The notes: generated by a model from the sequence alone, not told the origin. A DNA stretch of 64,000 nt from Candidatus Butyricimonas faecavium (GCA_944321125.1 CALUKD010000003.1:62001-126000); one strand, 5' to 3'; positions 53,360 through 62,771 are shown, counted from the first letter of the stretch. Program-made: numbers and translations.

Positions 53360-54523
53360 ATGAAAGAGATAAGTCAGTATTTATTTATAGCTAAATTAAT
53401 CTGTAAGGAACGAATTGCCGGGTTGAATGATTCGGAGAAAAAGCAGTTGGATTCATGGAGGAATGAATCTGAGAAGAGGGAACGTGTCTTTTTAGACCTG
53501 CAAAGAATTTCCACGGAAGAGTTAGAAAAACGGTATGACAATGTGGATGTTGATTTGAAATGGGAGAGTTTCAAGAAACGGCAACAACAGAGAAAGAGAA
53601 ATATAAGGATGGGTGTGGCTGTTGCGGCAAGTATTTGTTTATTGATAACAAGTGGGTTGTGGTTATGGTTGGGAACTTTAGGAGAGGAGCGTGTTGTACT
53701 GGCAGAGCAGGGACGACAAAATAATGTTTGCCTTGTGTTGTCAACCGGAGAAATGGTGGATATTTCGAATGTGGGGCAAGAGGAGGTAAAATTGGATAAG
53801 GGAACAAAGCTTTATGAGGGGAACCGTTTGGAATATGTTCGACCTGATTCTTTGCATAAGAAAGAGTTGGAATTTAACCAGTTGATCATTCCGAAAGGAA
53901 CATTCTACCATTTGGTTCTTTCGGATGGAACAAAAGTGTGGTTGAATGCAGATTCAAAAATAAAATATCCGGTGTCTTTTGGTCAAGATAAAAGGGAGGT
54001 CAGTTTGCGTGGGGAAGGTTACTTCGAGGTTGCAAAAGATAGCACACGTCCTTTTATCGTGAGTACAGATAAAATGGATGTGAGGGTTTTGGGGACAACT
54101 TTTGACGTGAACACGTACGAGGATGAGGGGAAGAGTTTTGTCGTTTTGGTTGAAGGTCTTGTGGAAGTATCAGCAGGGAAAGGGGAATCCCGGATCATTA
54201 CCCCGGGATATATGGCAGAGGTGAATATGCATGATGTACAGGCTAAGATTCAAATTTCGAAATGTGATCCGGAGCATTATATTGCTTGGAAGAATGGTAA
54301 TTTCAGTTTTAGGAATGCTTCGTTGACGGAAATTTTGAAGCGGGTGTCCCGGTATTATGATGTAACCGTTATTCGAGAACAAGTGTTTGAGGAAGAGTAT
54401 TATACAGGAGATGTGTCAAGTGATGTGTCGTTAGAGTCTTTGCTTGCCGTTATTGAATCCTCAACTTCCGTGTCATTTAAAGTAGAACGCAAAATCGTCT
54501 ATGTACAAAAGAAAAGAGATTAG
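53360..54523 (+). CDS. FecR-family anti-sigma factor
   Basis: This 387-residue regulator has a cytoplasmic N-terminal part of about 80 residues, one membrane helix near residues 85-105 (AVAASICLLITSGLWLWLG), and a periplasmic FecR domain (LIIPKGTFYHLVLSDGTKVW, FEVAKDSTRPFIV). A C-terminal STN-like domain contains LTEILKRVSRYYDVTV. It should restrain the adjacent sigma factor and respond to the STN domain of the following SusC. Its stop codon lies inside the left arm of a 12-base hairpin that separates it from susC. The sequence is clearly distinct from the FecR at 32322, so each locus signals separately. Confidence 0.92.
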   Translation: MKEISQYLFIAKLICKERIAGLNDSEKKQLDSWRNESEKRERVFLDLQRISTEELEKRYDNVDVDLKWESFKKRQQQRKRNIRMGVAVAASICLLITSGLWLWLGTLGEERVVLAEQGRQNNVCLVLSTGEMVDISNVGQEEVKLDKGTKLYEGNRLEYVRPDSLHKKELEFNQLIIPKGTFYHLVLSDGTKVWLNADSKIKYPVSFGQDKREVSLRGEGYFEVAKDSTRPFIVSTDKMDVRVLGTTFDVNTYEDEGKSFVVLVEGLVEVSAGKGESRIITPGYMAEVNMHDVQAKIQISKCDPEHYIAWKNGNFSFRNASLTEILKRVSRYYDVTVIREQVFEEEYYTGDVSSDVSLESLLAVIESSTSVSFKVERKIVYVQKKRD

Positions 54524-54549
54524 GCTAATTGGTCTTTCCTAATCTCTTT
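54513..54549 (+). promoter_or_regulatory. Hairpin between fecR and susC (second locus)
   Basis: The perfect 12-base arms AAAGAGATTAGG (54513-54524) and CCTAATCTCTTT (54538-54549) enclose a 13-base loop. The left arm contains the fecR stop codon, and susC starts 44 bases later. Only a short U-stretch (UUU) is present, so it may act as an attenuator or RNA stability element rather than a full terminator. Confidence 0.7.
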
Positions 54550-54593
54550 AACGCAAAATGTTATATAGACATAACACACAAATATAGGTAAAA

Positions 54594-57500
54594 ATGATGG
54601 TAGAAAAGTTTTTTTTCAGGAAATTCAACAAGTGTTGTGCATTTTTGATGCTACTGTTATTCGCATCGGGCACGCTTTGGGCAGGGCATTCACCGGAAAA
54701 GATAACCTTGAAGGTGACAAACGAGAAACTGGTTAAAGTGCTGGAAGAGATTAAAAAGCAATCCGGGTATAATTTTGTATACAACGAGAAATTCGTGAAG
54801 GATCTTGGGGGAATAACGGTTGATGTCAAGGAAGTTTCTTTGGATAGCGTGATGAAGGAAGTGTTGGAGGGAACGGGGTTGCGTTATCGAATTCAAGACC
54901 GGATTATTTTATTGGAGAGGGCTTCACAAGAGTCATCCGGACAGAAATTTAAGGTGATTAGAGGAAATGTGAAAGACGAGGAGGGGGTGCCGTTACCCGG
55001 TGTCACGGTAATGATTAAAGGAACGACGATGGGGGTCTCAACGGATGCTGTCGGGAATTTTGTATTGGATATGCCGGATGGGTATCAGGTTTTACAGTTC
55101 TCTTTTATCGGGATGGAGACTCAAGAAGTTAAGCTAGGTGGTACGGATGCTCAAGTGAATGTGGTGTTGAAGATGGCCGTGGGACAGTTGGATGAGGTTA
55201 TCGTTTCCACGGGATACACGCAGACGACTCAAAAAAGAACCACGGGTTCCGTGGCCGTGGTGGGCAGAGAGGTGTTTGAAAATAAAGTCCCCACATCGAT
55301 TGATCAATTATTGCAGGGACAGGTGGCTGGTGTGAGTATCGTGGCTAAATCCGGTCGTCCGGGTGAATCGGCAAAAATTCGGATTCGGGGGACGAATACG
55401 CTTACCGGGGATGCAGAACCTTTGTGGGTGGTTGATGGGGTGCCTTTGCAACGTAATATACCGAGTATTGAAAAAGGACGAATTAAAGCGGGTGATTTTA
55501 ATGATATTTTTGCTAACGGTATTGCCGGGATAAATCCGAATGATATTGAGAATATTACCATATTGAAAGATGCTTCTGCTGCTGCAATCTACGGATCAAG
55601 GGCCGCGGGTGGAGTTATCGTTATTACAACGAAAAGAGGTAAAGTCGGGAAAATGGCGGTGAATTATTCGGCTAATTTTTCGATGGTAATGAAACCGCAA
55701 AGGGATGGTGATTTGATGAATTCAAAACAAAAATTGGCTTGGGAGCAGGAGTTGTGGGATGAATTCTCGGCAGATGGGTTTACGAACGGAGCGTATTATC
55801 CAGTGGTCGGTATTGTCGGTATGTTACGGGCCAATAAGTTGGGGAAGGACGGTAAGGTATGGACTGACGAGGGATTTGAACCGATGAGTGCTGCGGAGCA
55901 AGATGCGTATATTGCAGACTTGTCTAAAACCACGACGAATTGGTTTGACGAGTTGTTCCGGACGGCTTTTTCGATGAATCACTACTTGTCTTTGTCCGGA
56001 GGAACGGATGTCGCAACGTACTATGTCTCGTTTGGTTATTCGAAGGATAATGGAATACTAAGAAAGACTTCTTATGATCGATACAGTTTGTCTACAAAGG
56101 TGAAATTGAATCCTCATGAGCGGGTTTCGGTAGATTTGGGAGTTGATTTTTCTCAGCAGAAATCAGATGGATCTTCATTGAACGTGAATCCTTTCCAATA
56201 TGCTTATTTTGCCAATCCTTATGAGAAACCATATAATGAAGACGGTTCGTACAGACCGGATTATACTTATTATAATTTGAACCAAATTAATGGAGGAAGA
56301 GAGGCCATACTTCCTGCCAACGGGTATAATATTATGCGGGAAATTAACGAAACGTCGAGTGTTGCGGATGATTATGCCGCCAATTTGATGTTGAGTTTGA
56401 ATTATATAATTTCTTCAAAGTTCCGTTTTTCCGGTTTGCTCTCGTATAGTTTTATCAATAATAAATCGGATAATATTAATGGAATTGATACTTATGCCGC
56501 TTTTAAGGATAAACCTAGTGAGTTGGATGATTGGAATAGTAGAAGAACTTACGGGTCAATAACTCAATCTTCAGCTAATAATACGAATTATAGCGCAAGA
56601 GGGCAACTGAATTATTCGGATATATTCAATTCGATTCACCGATTGCAGGTATTGGCTGGAGCAGAAATACGGGGCTCTAAAGCGAAGAGTATTTATGAGA
56701 AACGTTACGGTTATGATCCTGTTACGGGAAATTCTTCTACCCCGGCTCCGGAAAAGACAGATGATCAGGTCGATTATAATAAGTTGGTGGATATGGCGAA
56801 TTTGATTGACGGGCTTTCCGGACAATCTATCGAAGAAACTCGTTTCGCATCGTTTTATGCTTCCGTGGATTATAGTTTGTATGATAAGTATATTGCCAGT
56901 CTTTCTTTCCGTACGGACGGGTCAAATAATTTCGGTAGTGACGAACAGTTTAATCCGACTTGGTCTTTAGGGTTGGCTTGGCACGTAGGGGATGAGCATT
57001 TCATGGAAAAACTTCGTCCTGTTCTTAGTCGTTTGAAATTGAGCGTGGCAATGGGATATACTGGAAACGTGAATAAAACGGAGAAGCCGGAGTTGATTAT
57101 GTATTATTCTACCTCTTATCGGAAAACCGACTTGGAAAATCTTCGAATCGGTGAAGTTAGAAAGGCTCCTAATCCTCATTTACGTTGGGAGAAAACGCGG
57201 GATATGAAAGTTGCTTTGGATTTCGGACTTTTTAATAACCGGATTAATGGTTTGATTGAGGCGTATTATCGTTTGAGTAAGGATCTTGTGACAAGTGTCG
57301 ATGTCCCTTACGTGACTGGATTCCGGGGACAAGGTTATAATACCTCCCAGATTGAGAATAAAGGGATTGAAGCAACATTACAAGCGCTTGTCTTTAGGTA
57401 TAGGGATTTTAAATTTAATGCCTCGGTAAATGTTGCTTGGAATAGTAATATATTGAAACGTTACACGTCACCGATATCTTATTCGGCCAATAATTTTGTT

Positions 57501-58217
57501 GGTTATCCTTTAGGTTCGATTTTTGCGGGTAAATCAACGGGAATAAATCCGGAGACCGGGTTATATAAATATAAGTTACGCCCGGATGCAGATATTTTGA
57601 AGCCGACAGATTTGAGTGATGTAAATAACTATATATACTACAAGGGGACATCAACGGCTCCGGTAACAGGAGGTTTTAATTTTAGTTTTTCATGGAAAAC
57701 GCTCTCTTTGAGTGTCGGTGGCGCTTATTCGTTAGGAGGAAAGGTCGTGGACGAGATAACGTCGCCAGTGAGTTATAACACGATAAGTGTTACGGGGATG
57801 TCATCAGGAGAAAGGATTCCTACGAGTGAAAATGATTTGTACGTGAATCATCTGAATGTGAAGAAAGATGTGACTAATCGTTGGACTGAAGATAACAGAA
57901 CTGGTGTAAAGTATCCCAGAATTATTGACACTTATGGCGAAAGACTTTATTATGACCAGATTTATCCGACATCCAGTACGATTACTCGGGCAACCATGCT
58001 GGAGAATGTTTCTTTCTTGCGGGTGAAGAATATGTCGTTGTCTTATTCGTTGCCATCGAATGTGGTGAGTAAAATGGGGGTTTCTTCTTTGAGTTTTTCT
58101 TTTATCCTAACAAACTTGTTTACGATAACAAATTATTCAGGGTTAGATCCGGAAACTCCCGGGGCAACTTATCCTTTGGCACGTTCCTGTTCATTTGGAC
58201 TTAGTTTAGGCTTTTAA
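54594..58217 (+). CDS. SusC/RagA-family TonB-dependent transporter with signalling domain
   Basis: This 1207-residue outer-membrane transporter has a signal sequence ending near GTLWAGH. An STN domain covers about residues 38-105 (KITLKVTNEKLVKVLEEIKK). A carboxypeptidase-D-regulatory-like domain (GNVKDEEGVPLPGVTVMIKG) and the SusC plug (KIRIRGTNTLTGDAEPLW, GVIVITTKRGK) follow, and the barrel ends SFGLSLGF. It imports a ligand captured by the SusD encoded 11 bases downstream and signals through FecR. Met codons occur at 54594 and 54597. Compared with the transporter at 28649 it is of the same type but of different sequence, so the two probably take different ligands. Confidence 0.93.
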   Translation: MMVEKFFFRKFNKCCAFLMLLLFASGTLWAGHSPEKITLKVTNEKLVKVLEEIKKQSGYNFVYNEKFVKDLGGITVDVKEVSLDSVMKEVLEGTGLRYRIQDRIILLERASQESSGQKFKVIRGNVKDEEGVPLPGVTVMIKGTTMGVSTDAVGNFVLDMPDGYQVLQFSFIGMETQEVKLGGTDAQVNVVLKMAVGQLDEVIVSTGYTQTTQKRTTGSVAVVGREVFENKVPTSIDQLLQGQVAGVSIVAKSGRPGESAKIRIRGTNTLTGDAEPLWVVDGVPLQRNIPSIEKGRIKAGDFNDIFANGIAGINPNDIENITILKDASAAAIYGSRAAGGVIVITTKRGKVGKMAVNYSANFSMVMKPQRDGDLMNSKQKLAWEQELWDEFSADGFTNGAYYPVVGIVGMLRANKLGKDGKVWTDEGFEPMSAAEQDAYIADLSKTTTNWFDELFRTAFSMNHYLSLSGGTDVATYYVSFGYSKDNGILRKTSYDRYSLSTKVKLNPHERVSVDLGVDFSQQKSDGSSLNVNPFQYAYFANPYEKPYNEDGSYRPDYTYYNLNQINGGREAILPANGYNIMREINETSSVADDYAANLMLSLNYIISSKFRFSGLLSYSFINNKSDNINGIDTYAAFKDKPSELDDWNSRRTYGSITQSSANNTNYSARGQLNYSDIFNSIHRLQVLAGAEIRGSKAKSIYEKRYGYDPVTGNSSTPAPEKTDDQVDYNKLVDMANLIDGLSGQSIEETRFASFYASVDYSLYDKYIASLSFRTDGSNNFGSDEQFNPTWSLGLAWHVGDEHFMEKLRPVLSRLKLSVAMGYTGNVNKTEKPELIMYYSTSYRKTDLENLRIGEVRKAPNPHLRWEKTRDMKVALDFGLFNNRINGLIEAYYRLSKDLVTSVDVPYVTGFRGQGYNTSQIENKGIEATLQALVFRYRDFKFNASVNVAWNSNILKRYTSPISYSANNFVGYPLGSIFAGKSTGINPETGLYKYKLRPDADILKPTDLSDVNNYIYYKGTSTAPVTGGFNFSFSWKTLSLSVGGAYSLGGKVVDEITSPVSYNTISVTGMSSGERIPTSENDLYVNHLNVKKDVTNRWTEDNRTGVKYPRIIDTYGERLYYDQIYPTSSTITRATMLENVSFLRVKNMSLSYSLPSNVVSKMGVSSLSFSFILTNLFTITNYSGLDPETPGATYPLARSCSFGLSLGF

Positions 58218-58228
58218 TTTGTGAGATT

Positions 58229-59620
58229 ATGAAGAATTTGAAAAATATAAGTGTGCTTTTAATGGTACTTTTTGCATGTGTGTCTTGTAAAGAGTACTTG
58301 GATGTGAAGCCGAAAGGCGAGGTTATTCCTAAGACAGCAGAGGAGTTTGCAGCTTTGTTAAATAGCCATTTGAGCGAGATCGATGATGGTTATGATGAGG
58401 CCATACTGGGTAATGCCATGGAAAAATTGGAATTAGAGTGTTTTAGTGATAATGTAGAGAATAGTTTGACAAAGAATGTCACTGGAATGGGGGCTATTCC
58501 TAAATATGTGGGTGACCGCTTGAATTCATTTAAGTCTGAATACGAGAAGTTGTATGCACTAATAAAGAATTGTAATTTGGTGATACACGAAATGGAGGAG
58601 ACTGATACGGAGATGGCAAAGGCATGTTATGCCACGGCATACACGTTGAGGGGTGTTGCCTATTACAATCTGATGCGTCTTTTTTGTGAACCTTATAACA
58701 AGCAAAAGGCTGGAGAACAACTGGGCCTTTCCATCGTGACACGTTTTGATATGGAAGCACGACCGAAGCGGTCAAGTTTGTTGGAGATCGTGTCGCTTAT
58801 AGAAGAAGATTTGAAGAAAGGGATTTCTTATAATTCCAAATCGGAAATTTTTCGTTACACGGTAGACGTGGCAAAAGCTTATTTGGCTAGGTTGTATTTT
58901 TGGTCTCAAAATTGGGAACAGGCTATTCCCGTGGCAAAAGAAATATTGGAGGCTTATCCGTTGGTGGAGGGGACAGAGTATGTTGATATGTTGTCTGCTC
59001 AACATGCACAAAAAGGTAATATTCTTTTACGTTCCTATGTGTTATCTCACGTTAGCGGTGATCAAAATTATAATGGAGCCAAAGGGTATTTAGCCGTGAA
59101 ACCGGTAAGTAAAAGTTTTATCGATCTATTTGTTGAAAAAGAGCGAGATGTTCGGTATTCATTTTTGTTTAATAATAAGCGAGAGGCTCAGAAGGTCCCG
59201 CTGGCTTGTATCAGGAGTGCAGAGATGTGTTTGATTTTAGCTGAATCATACGCTTATCTGAATCAGACAAAAGAGGCCCTTGAATATCTAAATTTGCTGA
59301 GATCAAAACGGATTTCGGATTATACTCCTTATATAATGGGAAATTTACCAGCGGTGGACGAACTCGCCTTGGTTCGAGTAAATGCAGAAGGAGGAGCTTT
59401 TACTCCATTATTGTGGGCGATACATTGTGAACGACGGAAAGAGTTGTTCATGGAAGGAGATCGCTGGTTCGACTTAAAACGGAATGGATGTCCGGAGTTT
59501 TGGATTGCCAAAGATGGACTTAAATACGAGACGAAACAATTTATGTATACTGCACCGATTCCTTCAAGGGATATTGATTTAATCCCGGGAATGATTCAAA
59601 ATGAAGGTTATGTCAAGTAA
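58229..59620 (+). CDS. SusD/RagB-family outer-membrane lipoprotein
   Basis: This 463-residue surface lipoprotein has its lipobox in LFACVSC (Cys at about residue 20). It shows the SusD fold markers TLRGVAYYNLMRLFCEPYN, EMCLILAESYAYLNQTKEAL and the C-terminal CERRKELFMEGDRWFDLKRN. It forms the ligand-binding lid of the transporter encoded just before it. It is shorter than the SusD of the first locus and of different sequence. The next small lipoprotein gene begins 16 bases after its stop, behind a strong ribosome binding site. The ligand is unknown, and no carbohydrate-active enzyme is encoded nearby. Confidence 0.92.
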   Translation: MKNLKNISVLLMVLFACVSCKEYLDVKPKGEVIPKTAEEFAALLNSHLSEIDDGYDEAILGNAMEKLELECFSDNVENSLTKNVTGMGAIPKYVGDRLNSFKSEYEKLYALIKNCNLVIHEMEETDTEMAKACYATAYTLRGVAYYNLMRLFCEPYNKQKAGEQLGLSIVTRFDMEARPKRSSLLEIVSLIEEDLKKGISYNSKSEIFRYTVDVAKAYLARLYFWSQNWEQAIPVAKEILEAYPLVEGTEYVDMLSAQHAQKGNILLRSYVLSHVSGDQNYNGAKGYLAVKPVSKSFIDLFVEKERDVRYSFLFNNKREAQKVPLACIRSAEMCLILAESYAYLNQTKEALEYLNLLRSKRISDYTPYIMGNLPAVDELALVRVNAEGGAFTPLLWAIHCERRKELFMEGDRWFDLKRNGCPEFWIAKDGLKYETKQFMYTAPIPSRDIDLIPGMIQNEGYVK

Positions 59621-59624
59621 TGAA

Positions 59625-59631
59625 AAGGAGG
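59625..59631 (+). promoter_or_regulatory. Strong Shine-Dalgarno site
   Basis: AAGGAGG lies 5 bases before the ATG at 59637. Such sites are rare in Bacteroidota, and this one decides the start of the small lipoprotein gene. Confidence 0.65.
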
Positions 59632-59636
59632 TAAAT

Positions 59637-59843
59637 ATGAAAACAAGAATAATATTAATGGGTTTAGGGTTTGTTTTACTGTCTTTTTGTGGAGGGTGTG
59701 ATAAACCAGATGATGTTCCGCCGCGTATTTTGACGGAAAGTCAAGATTACCAGCTGCCTAAAGCGAGGCCGTTGACTTTGGAAGAACGAGAAGAAATACG
59801 GTTGTTGAAAGAGGAGTATAATAATGCGATTCAAGGATTGTAA
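59637..59843 (+). CDS. Small lipoprotein of unknown function
   Basis: This 68-residue predicted lipoprotein has a hydrophobic signal and a cysteine-rich lipobox region, LLSFCGGC. The mature part is only about 48 residues and ends in a charged helix (LTLEEREEIRLLKEEYNN). I do not recognise the family. The start at 59637 is set by a textbook AAGGAGG at 59625-59631, 5 bases upstream, which is unusual for this phylum. It lies between susD and a Calx-beta-like lipoprotein gene and is probably a cotranscribed accessory of the transporter, perhaps a surface or periplasmic partner. Confidence 0.6.
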   Translation: MKTRIILMGLGFVLLSFCGGCDKPDDVPPRILTESQDYQLPKARPLTLEEREEIRLLKEEYNNAIQGL

Positions 59844-59865
59844 TAGCTAAAGGTTTAAGTGAAAT

Positions 59866-61146
59866 ATGATGAAGAATATTATATCGATTATCTGCCTGCT
59901 GTTGTCGATGTGCTTTGTGGCATGTCACGATGATGACAGTGAAGAGAAAGGGCCTCAACTGGCTTTTTCAGAATTAATCTATACGCTGGATGCAGAAGAA
60001 CCGTTAAAAGTTGAAATTCGGGTTACAGAGCCGGTATCGGCGAATACGTCTGTCAAATTTAATGTAAGGGGAGCCGCTGTACAGGGAGAGGAATATGAGC
60101 TTTCTGCCGATGAGTTTGTTATTCCCGCGGGAGAGAGTTCCGCTAGTATTACCGTGACCCCTAAAAATAATTTTGAGGATGGGAAAACGATAAAATTGGA
60201 ATTATACCCTATTGACGGATATGCGCTTGGAGAGTATAATTTTACCTTGATCGAAGTGCTTACTAAAGGACAGTTAATTTGTTCTTTCCAGGAAGAGAAT
60301 TATGTTTTACCTGGGGAGGTTGAGATTAGAATGGATGCGAAAGATGCGAATACGGGAAAATATTTCTCGGCGAGTACGGATACAAAAGTTCCTTTTATCG
60401 TGGGAGAACACTCGACGGCAATAGAACATGTACATTATGAATTCGTGGATAATCCCGATAAAATGTTTGTTATTCCGGCCAAAAAGAGTTATGGTACGAT
60501 AAAAATCAGGTTCTTGAAATGGGAAGAGGGAAAAACGACCTTGTTTTTATTGGTTCCGGACGGGAATGATCGTATTTTACCGGGTGATGTGGATCAAACC
60601 GAGATTTATATAAAGGGAATGACAACTCCTGATCGTTTGGAAGGTAAATGGATATTTAAGGAGCTGACATCAATGGATTATGTGAAAAATAATGCGTGGT
60701 ATGGTGGAGAAGAGATCGCAAATATGCCGGAAAATAATTTACCGACGGATATGTTGGAGTTTGTGAATGGGGGAACTCGGTTGAAGGTTCATGCGACCGG
60801 AGATATGGCGAAGTATTTTAGAGATGCTGATGTCACTTTCTTGAAAGAACAGTTGGTGTACTTGTATGAATTTGGAGGAATCGGACGACCGCCACAGGTG
60901 ACTGTTTCTATGATGAATTTGAGTCAGGCGAATGTTAATTTCTCGGGTGTAAATGAGAAATTGAGATCTGTACAGGTTGGTTTTAGATTATTGGAGGATA
61001 ATGAGACATTGGAGGTTACAGTGTTTGATTATGAGCCAACGGATTTCTTATATAATACTTATAGAGATCTTGCAGCCTGGTCGGGAGAAGGGGAGTTCCC
61101 GATGGAAATGCACATGATCAGGTATCATTTTACTAAAGTGAAGTAA
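59866..61146 (+). CDS. Surface lipoprotein with Calx-beta-like domain
   Basis: This 426-residue lipoprotein has its lipobox in MCFVAC. Residues about 30-130 look like a Calx-beta or related beta-sandwich domain (FSELIYTLDAEEPLKVEIRV, FVIPAGESSASITVTPKNN), and a second similar stretch follows. The last 190 residues (from about 240) are beta-rich with no family I recognise. Such proteins are frequent third or fourth members of SusCD loci and are thought to bind substrate at the surface. It follows the small lipoprotein gene by 22 bases and precedes the next gene without a gap. Confidence 0.6.
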   Translation: MMKNIISIICLLLSMCFVACHDDDSEEKGPQLAFSELIYTLDAEEPLKVEIRVTEPVSANTSVKFNVRGAAVQGEEYELSADEFVIPAGESSASITVTPKNNFEDGKTIKLELYPIDGYALGEYNFTLIEVLTKGQLICSFQEENYVLPGEVEIRMDAKDANTGKYFSASTDTKVPFIVGEHSTAIEHVHYEFVDNPDKMFVIPAKKSYGTIKIRFLKWEEGKTTLFLLVPDGNDRILPGDVDQTEIYIKGMTTPDRLEGKWIFKELTSMDYVKNNAWYGGEEIANMPENNLPTDMLEFVNGGTRLKVHATGDMAKYFRDADVTFLKEQLVYLYEFGGIGRPPQVTVSMMNLSQANVNFSGVNEKLRSVQVGFRLLEDNETLEVTVFDYEPTDFLYNTYRDLAAWSGEGEFPMEMHMIRYHFTKVK

Positions 61147-61149
61147 GTG

Positions 61150-62112
61150 ATGAGGTGGTGTATTGGTTTATGGATTGCATGCCTGTGGGCGTGCAATCCT
61201 ATTAATGGGGTAAAGATTTCAGGAAATTTACTTCATTATAAAGGGAATAAATTATATTTTGAAGTTTGTGGACAAGATACAACAATAGCTGTTGCTTTAG
61301 ATAGTACGGGAGCTTTTGAGGCTGATTTACCTTTGGTAAAAGCCGGTTATGTGCGGTTGGCGAATGGGAAAGCCGCTTTTCCTCTTTTTTTGCAACCGGG
61401 GAAGAGTGTTCGCTTGAAGATGGATGTAAAGAGCGTGTTGGAGGGTGATTATGAATCTGTTGAGTTTTTAGAGGGAAGTAACCCGGAAACCCGAATGATG
61501 GTTGATTATTACCAGAAACAGTGGTTCCCATCAACACAAGAGATGTTTGTACTTCCACCGAGTGATTTTAAACAGCTCATGGATTCTATTGTACGCTTTA
61601 ATGACAGTATTATTTCAGCATTCGTGAAAAAGAATACTTGCGATCCGGCGTTTGTGAAATTATTTCGAATACAAGTAAAAGTGCCGTTGGCAGCCTCTTA
61701 TTTTTATTATCCTACGTATCATTCGTTGTTGAACAGGGATGACAAAAGTAAGATTCCTACTGATTTCAATATATTTGATCGGATGTTGCCAAAAAATGAT
61801 ATAGATGTTTATCGGAATGTATATCGTTATAAAATTTATGAGGTTTCTTATTGGAATAATTTGCTGGGTGAAAAATTAGCTAATTTGATGTCTGAACCGG
61901 CACAATTTGTGAATGCTTATATTGACGAGTTAAATAAATTGGGGTTACACAAGCAGATTCGGGATGATATAGGGAATAATTTCGTGATGCAGTATTGTAA
62001 TGAATTACCGGAGGAAGCCGTGTCGATATTGAGGAACAGGTATAAGGAGATTGTAGTTAATCCGAAATACTTGAAAGAAATAGAACGTGTTTTTCAAAAT
62101 GTTTTGCCTTAA
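61150..62112 (+). CDS. Lipoprotein resembling a TlpA protein without its thioredoxin domain
   Basis: This 320-residue lipoprotein has its lipobox in ACLWAC. Residues about 20-110 resemble the DUF4369-type beta domain found at the start of Bacteroidota TlpA disulfide reductases (KISGNLLHYKGNKLYFEV, ADLPLVKAGYVRLANG). The helical middle follows, and the chain ends at VFQNVLP, where the thioredoxin domain would begin. No CxxC is present. It may be a binding protein that works with a thioredoxin encoded elsewhere, or a product of domain loss. GTG at 61147 is possible, but ATG at 61150 is more usual. It starts right after the previous stop. Confidence 0.6.
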   Translation: MRWCIGLWIACLWACNPINGVKISGNLLHYKGNKLYFEVCGQDTTIAVALDSTGAFEADLPLVKAGYVRLANGKAAFPLFLQPGKSVRLKMDVKSVLEGDYESVEFLEGSNPETRMMVDYYQKQWFPSTQEMFVLPPSDFKQLMDSIVRFNDSIISAFVKKNTCDPAFVKLFRIQVKVPLAASYFYYPTYHSLLNRDDKSKIPTDFNIFDRMLPKNDIDVYRNVYRYKIYEVSYWNNLLGEKLANLMSEPAQFVNAYIDELNKLGLHKQIRDDIGNNFVMQYCNELPEEAVSILRNRYKEIVVNPKYLKEIERVFQNVLP

Positions 62113-62118
62113 AAGAAT

Positions 62119-62148
62119 TTTCAACTTTCAATTAATTGACTATCTTTG
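62119..62148 (+). promoter_or_regulatory. rpsP promoter
   Basis: TTTC (62119-62122) and TATCTTTG (62141-62148), 18 bases apart, fit the Bacteroidota promoter. The ATG of rpsP is 52 bases further on. It separates the ribosomal genes from the SusCD locus. Confidence 0.6.
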
Positions 62149-62200
62149 CACCCGCCTATCGAGAATAGGAAAGTAATTAACAAGTTAAAACTAATAAAGA

Positions 62201-62767
62201 ATGGCAACTAAAATTAGATTAGCAAGACACGGTCGTAAAAAACGTCCGTTCTACCATGTAGTGGTAGCAGATAGTAGAGCACCGCGTGATGGTCGTTACA
62301 TTGAAAGAATTGGTTCTTACAACCCGATGACCAACCCGGCTACAATTGATTTGAATTTCGACAGAGCGTTATATTGGTTAATGACCGGAGCTCAACCGAC
62401 TGACACGGCTAAAAGAATTCTTTCTTACGAGGGAGTACTTATGAAAAAGCACTTGTTGGAAGGTGTGAAGAAAGGTGCATTTGATATGGCTGTTGCTGAC
62501 ACGAAATTTGAGGCTTGGAAAAAAGAGAAAATTGCTAAAATTCAGGCTAAAATTGCTCGTTTGGCTAGCGAATCAGAAAGTGCTTATAAGGCTCGTTTGG
62601 AGGCTGAGGCCAAAGTGAAAGAGGCTAAAGCTGAGCTAGTGGCTAAAAAACAAGCTGAAATTGCAGCTGCAAAAGCTGAAGCAGAAGCAGCTGCCAGAGC
62701 AGAAGTAGAGGCTGCTGCAACTGAAGCTGCTGCAGAGGCTCCGGCAGAAACTCCAGCAGCAGAGTAA
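62201..62767 (+). CDS. rpsP: 30S ribosomal protein S16
   Basis: This 188-residue protein has the S16 core at residues 1-85 ([38 protein letters not shown]). S16 binds 16S rRNA during small-subunit assembly. The remaining 100 residues form a Lys/Ala/Glu-rich, probably helical tail ending in repeated Ala-Glu runs, an extension typical of Bacteroidota and roughly doubling the usual length. It has its own promoter and is followed after 4 bases by rimM, whose product also acts on 30S maturation. Confidence 0.97.
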   Translation: MATKIRLARHGRKKRPFYHVVVADSRAPRDGRYIERIGSYNPMTNPATIDLNFDRALYWLMTGAQPTDTAKRILSYEGVLMKKHLLEGVKKGAFDMAVADTKFEAWKKEKIAKIQAKIARLASESESAYKARLEAEAKVKEAKAELVAKKQAEIAAAKAEAEAAARAEVEAAATEAAAEAPAETPAAE

Positions 62768-62771
62768 TTTT

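Noticed and set aside
61150..62112. Frameshifted TlpA gene
   Set aside because: The sequence after the stop shows no thioredoxin motif in any frame before the rpsP promoter, so a simple frameshift does not explain the missing domain.
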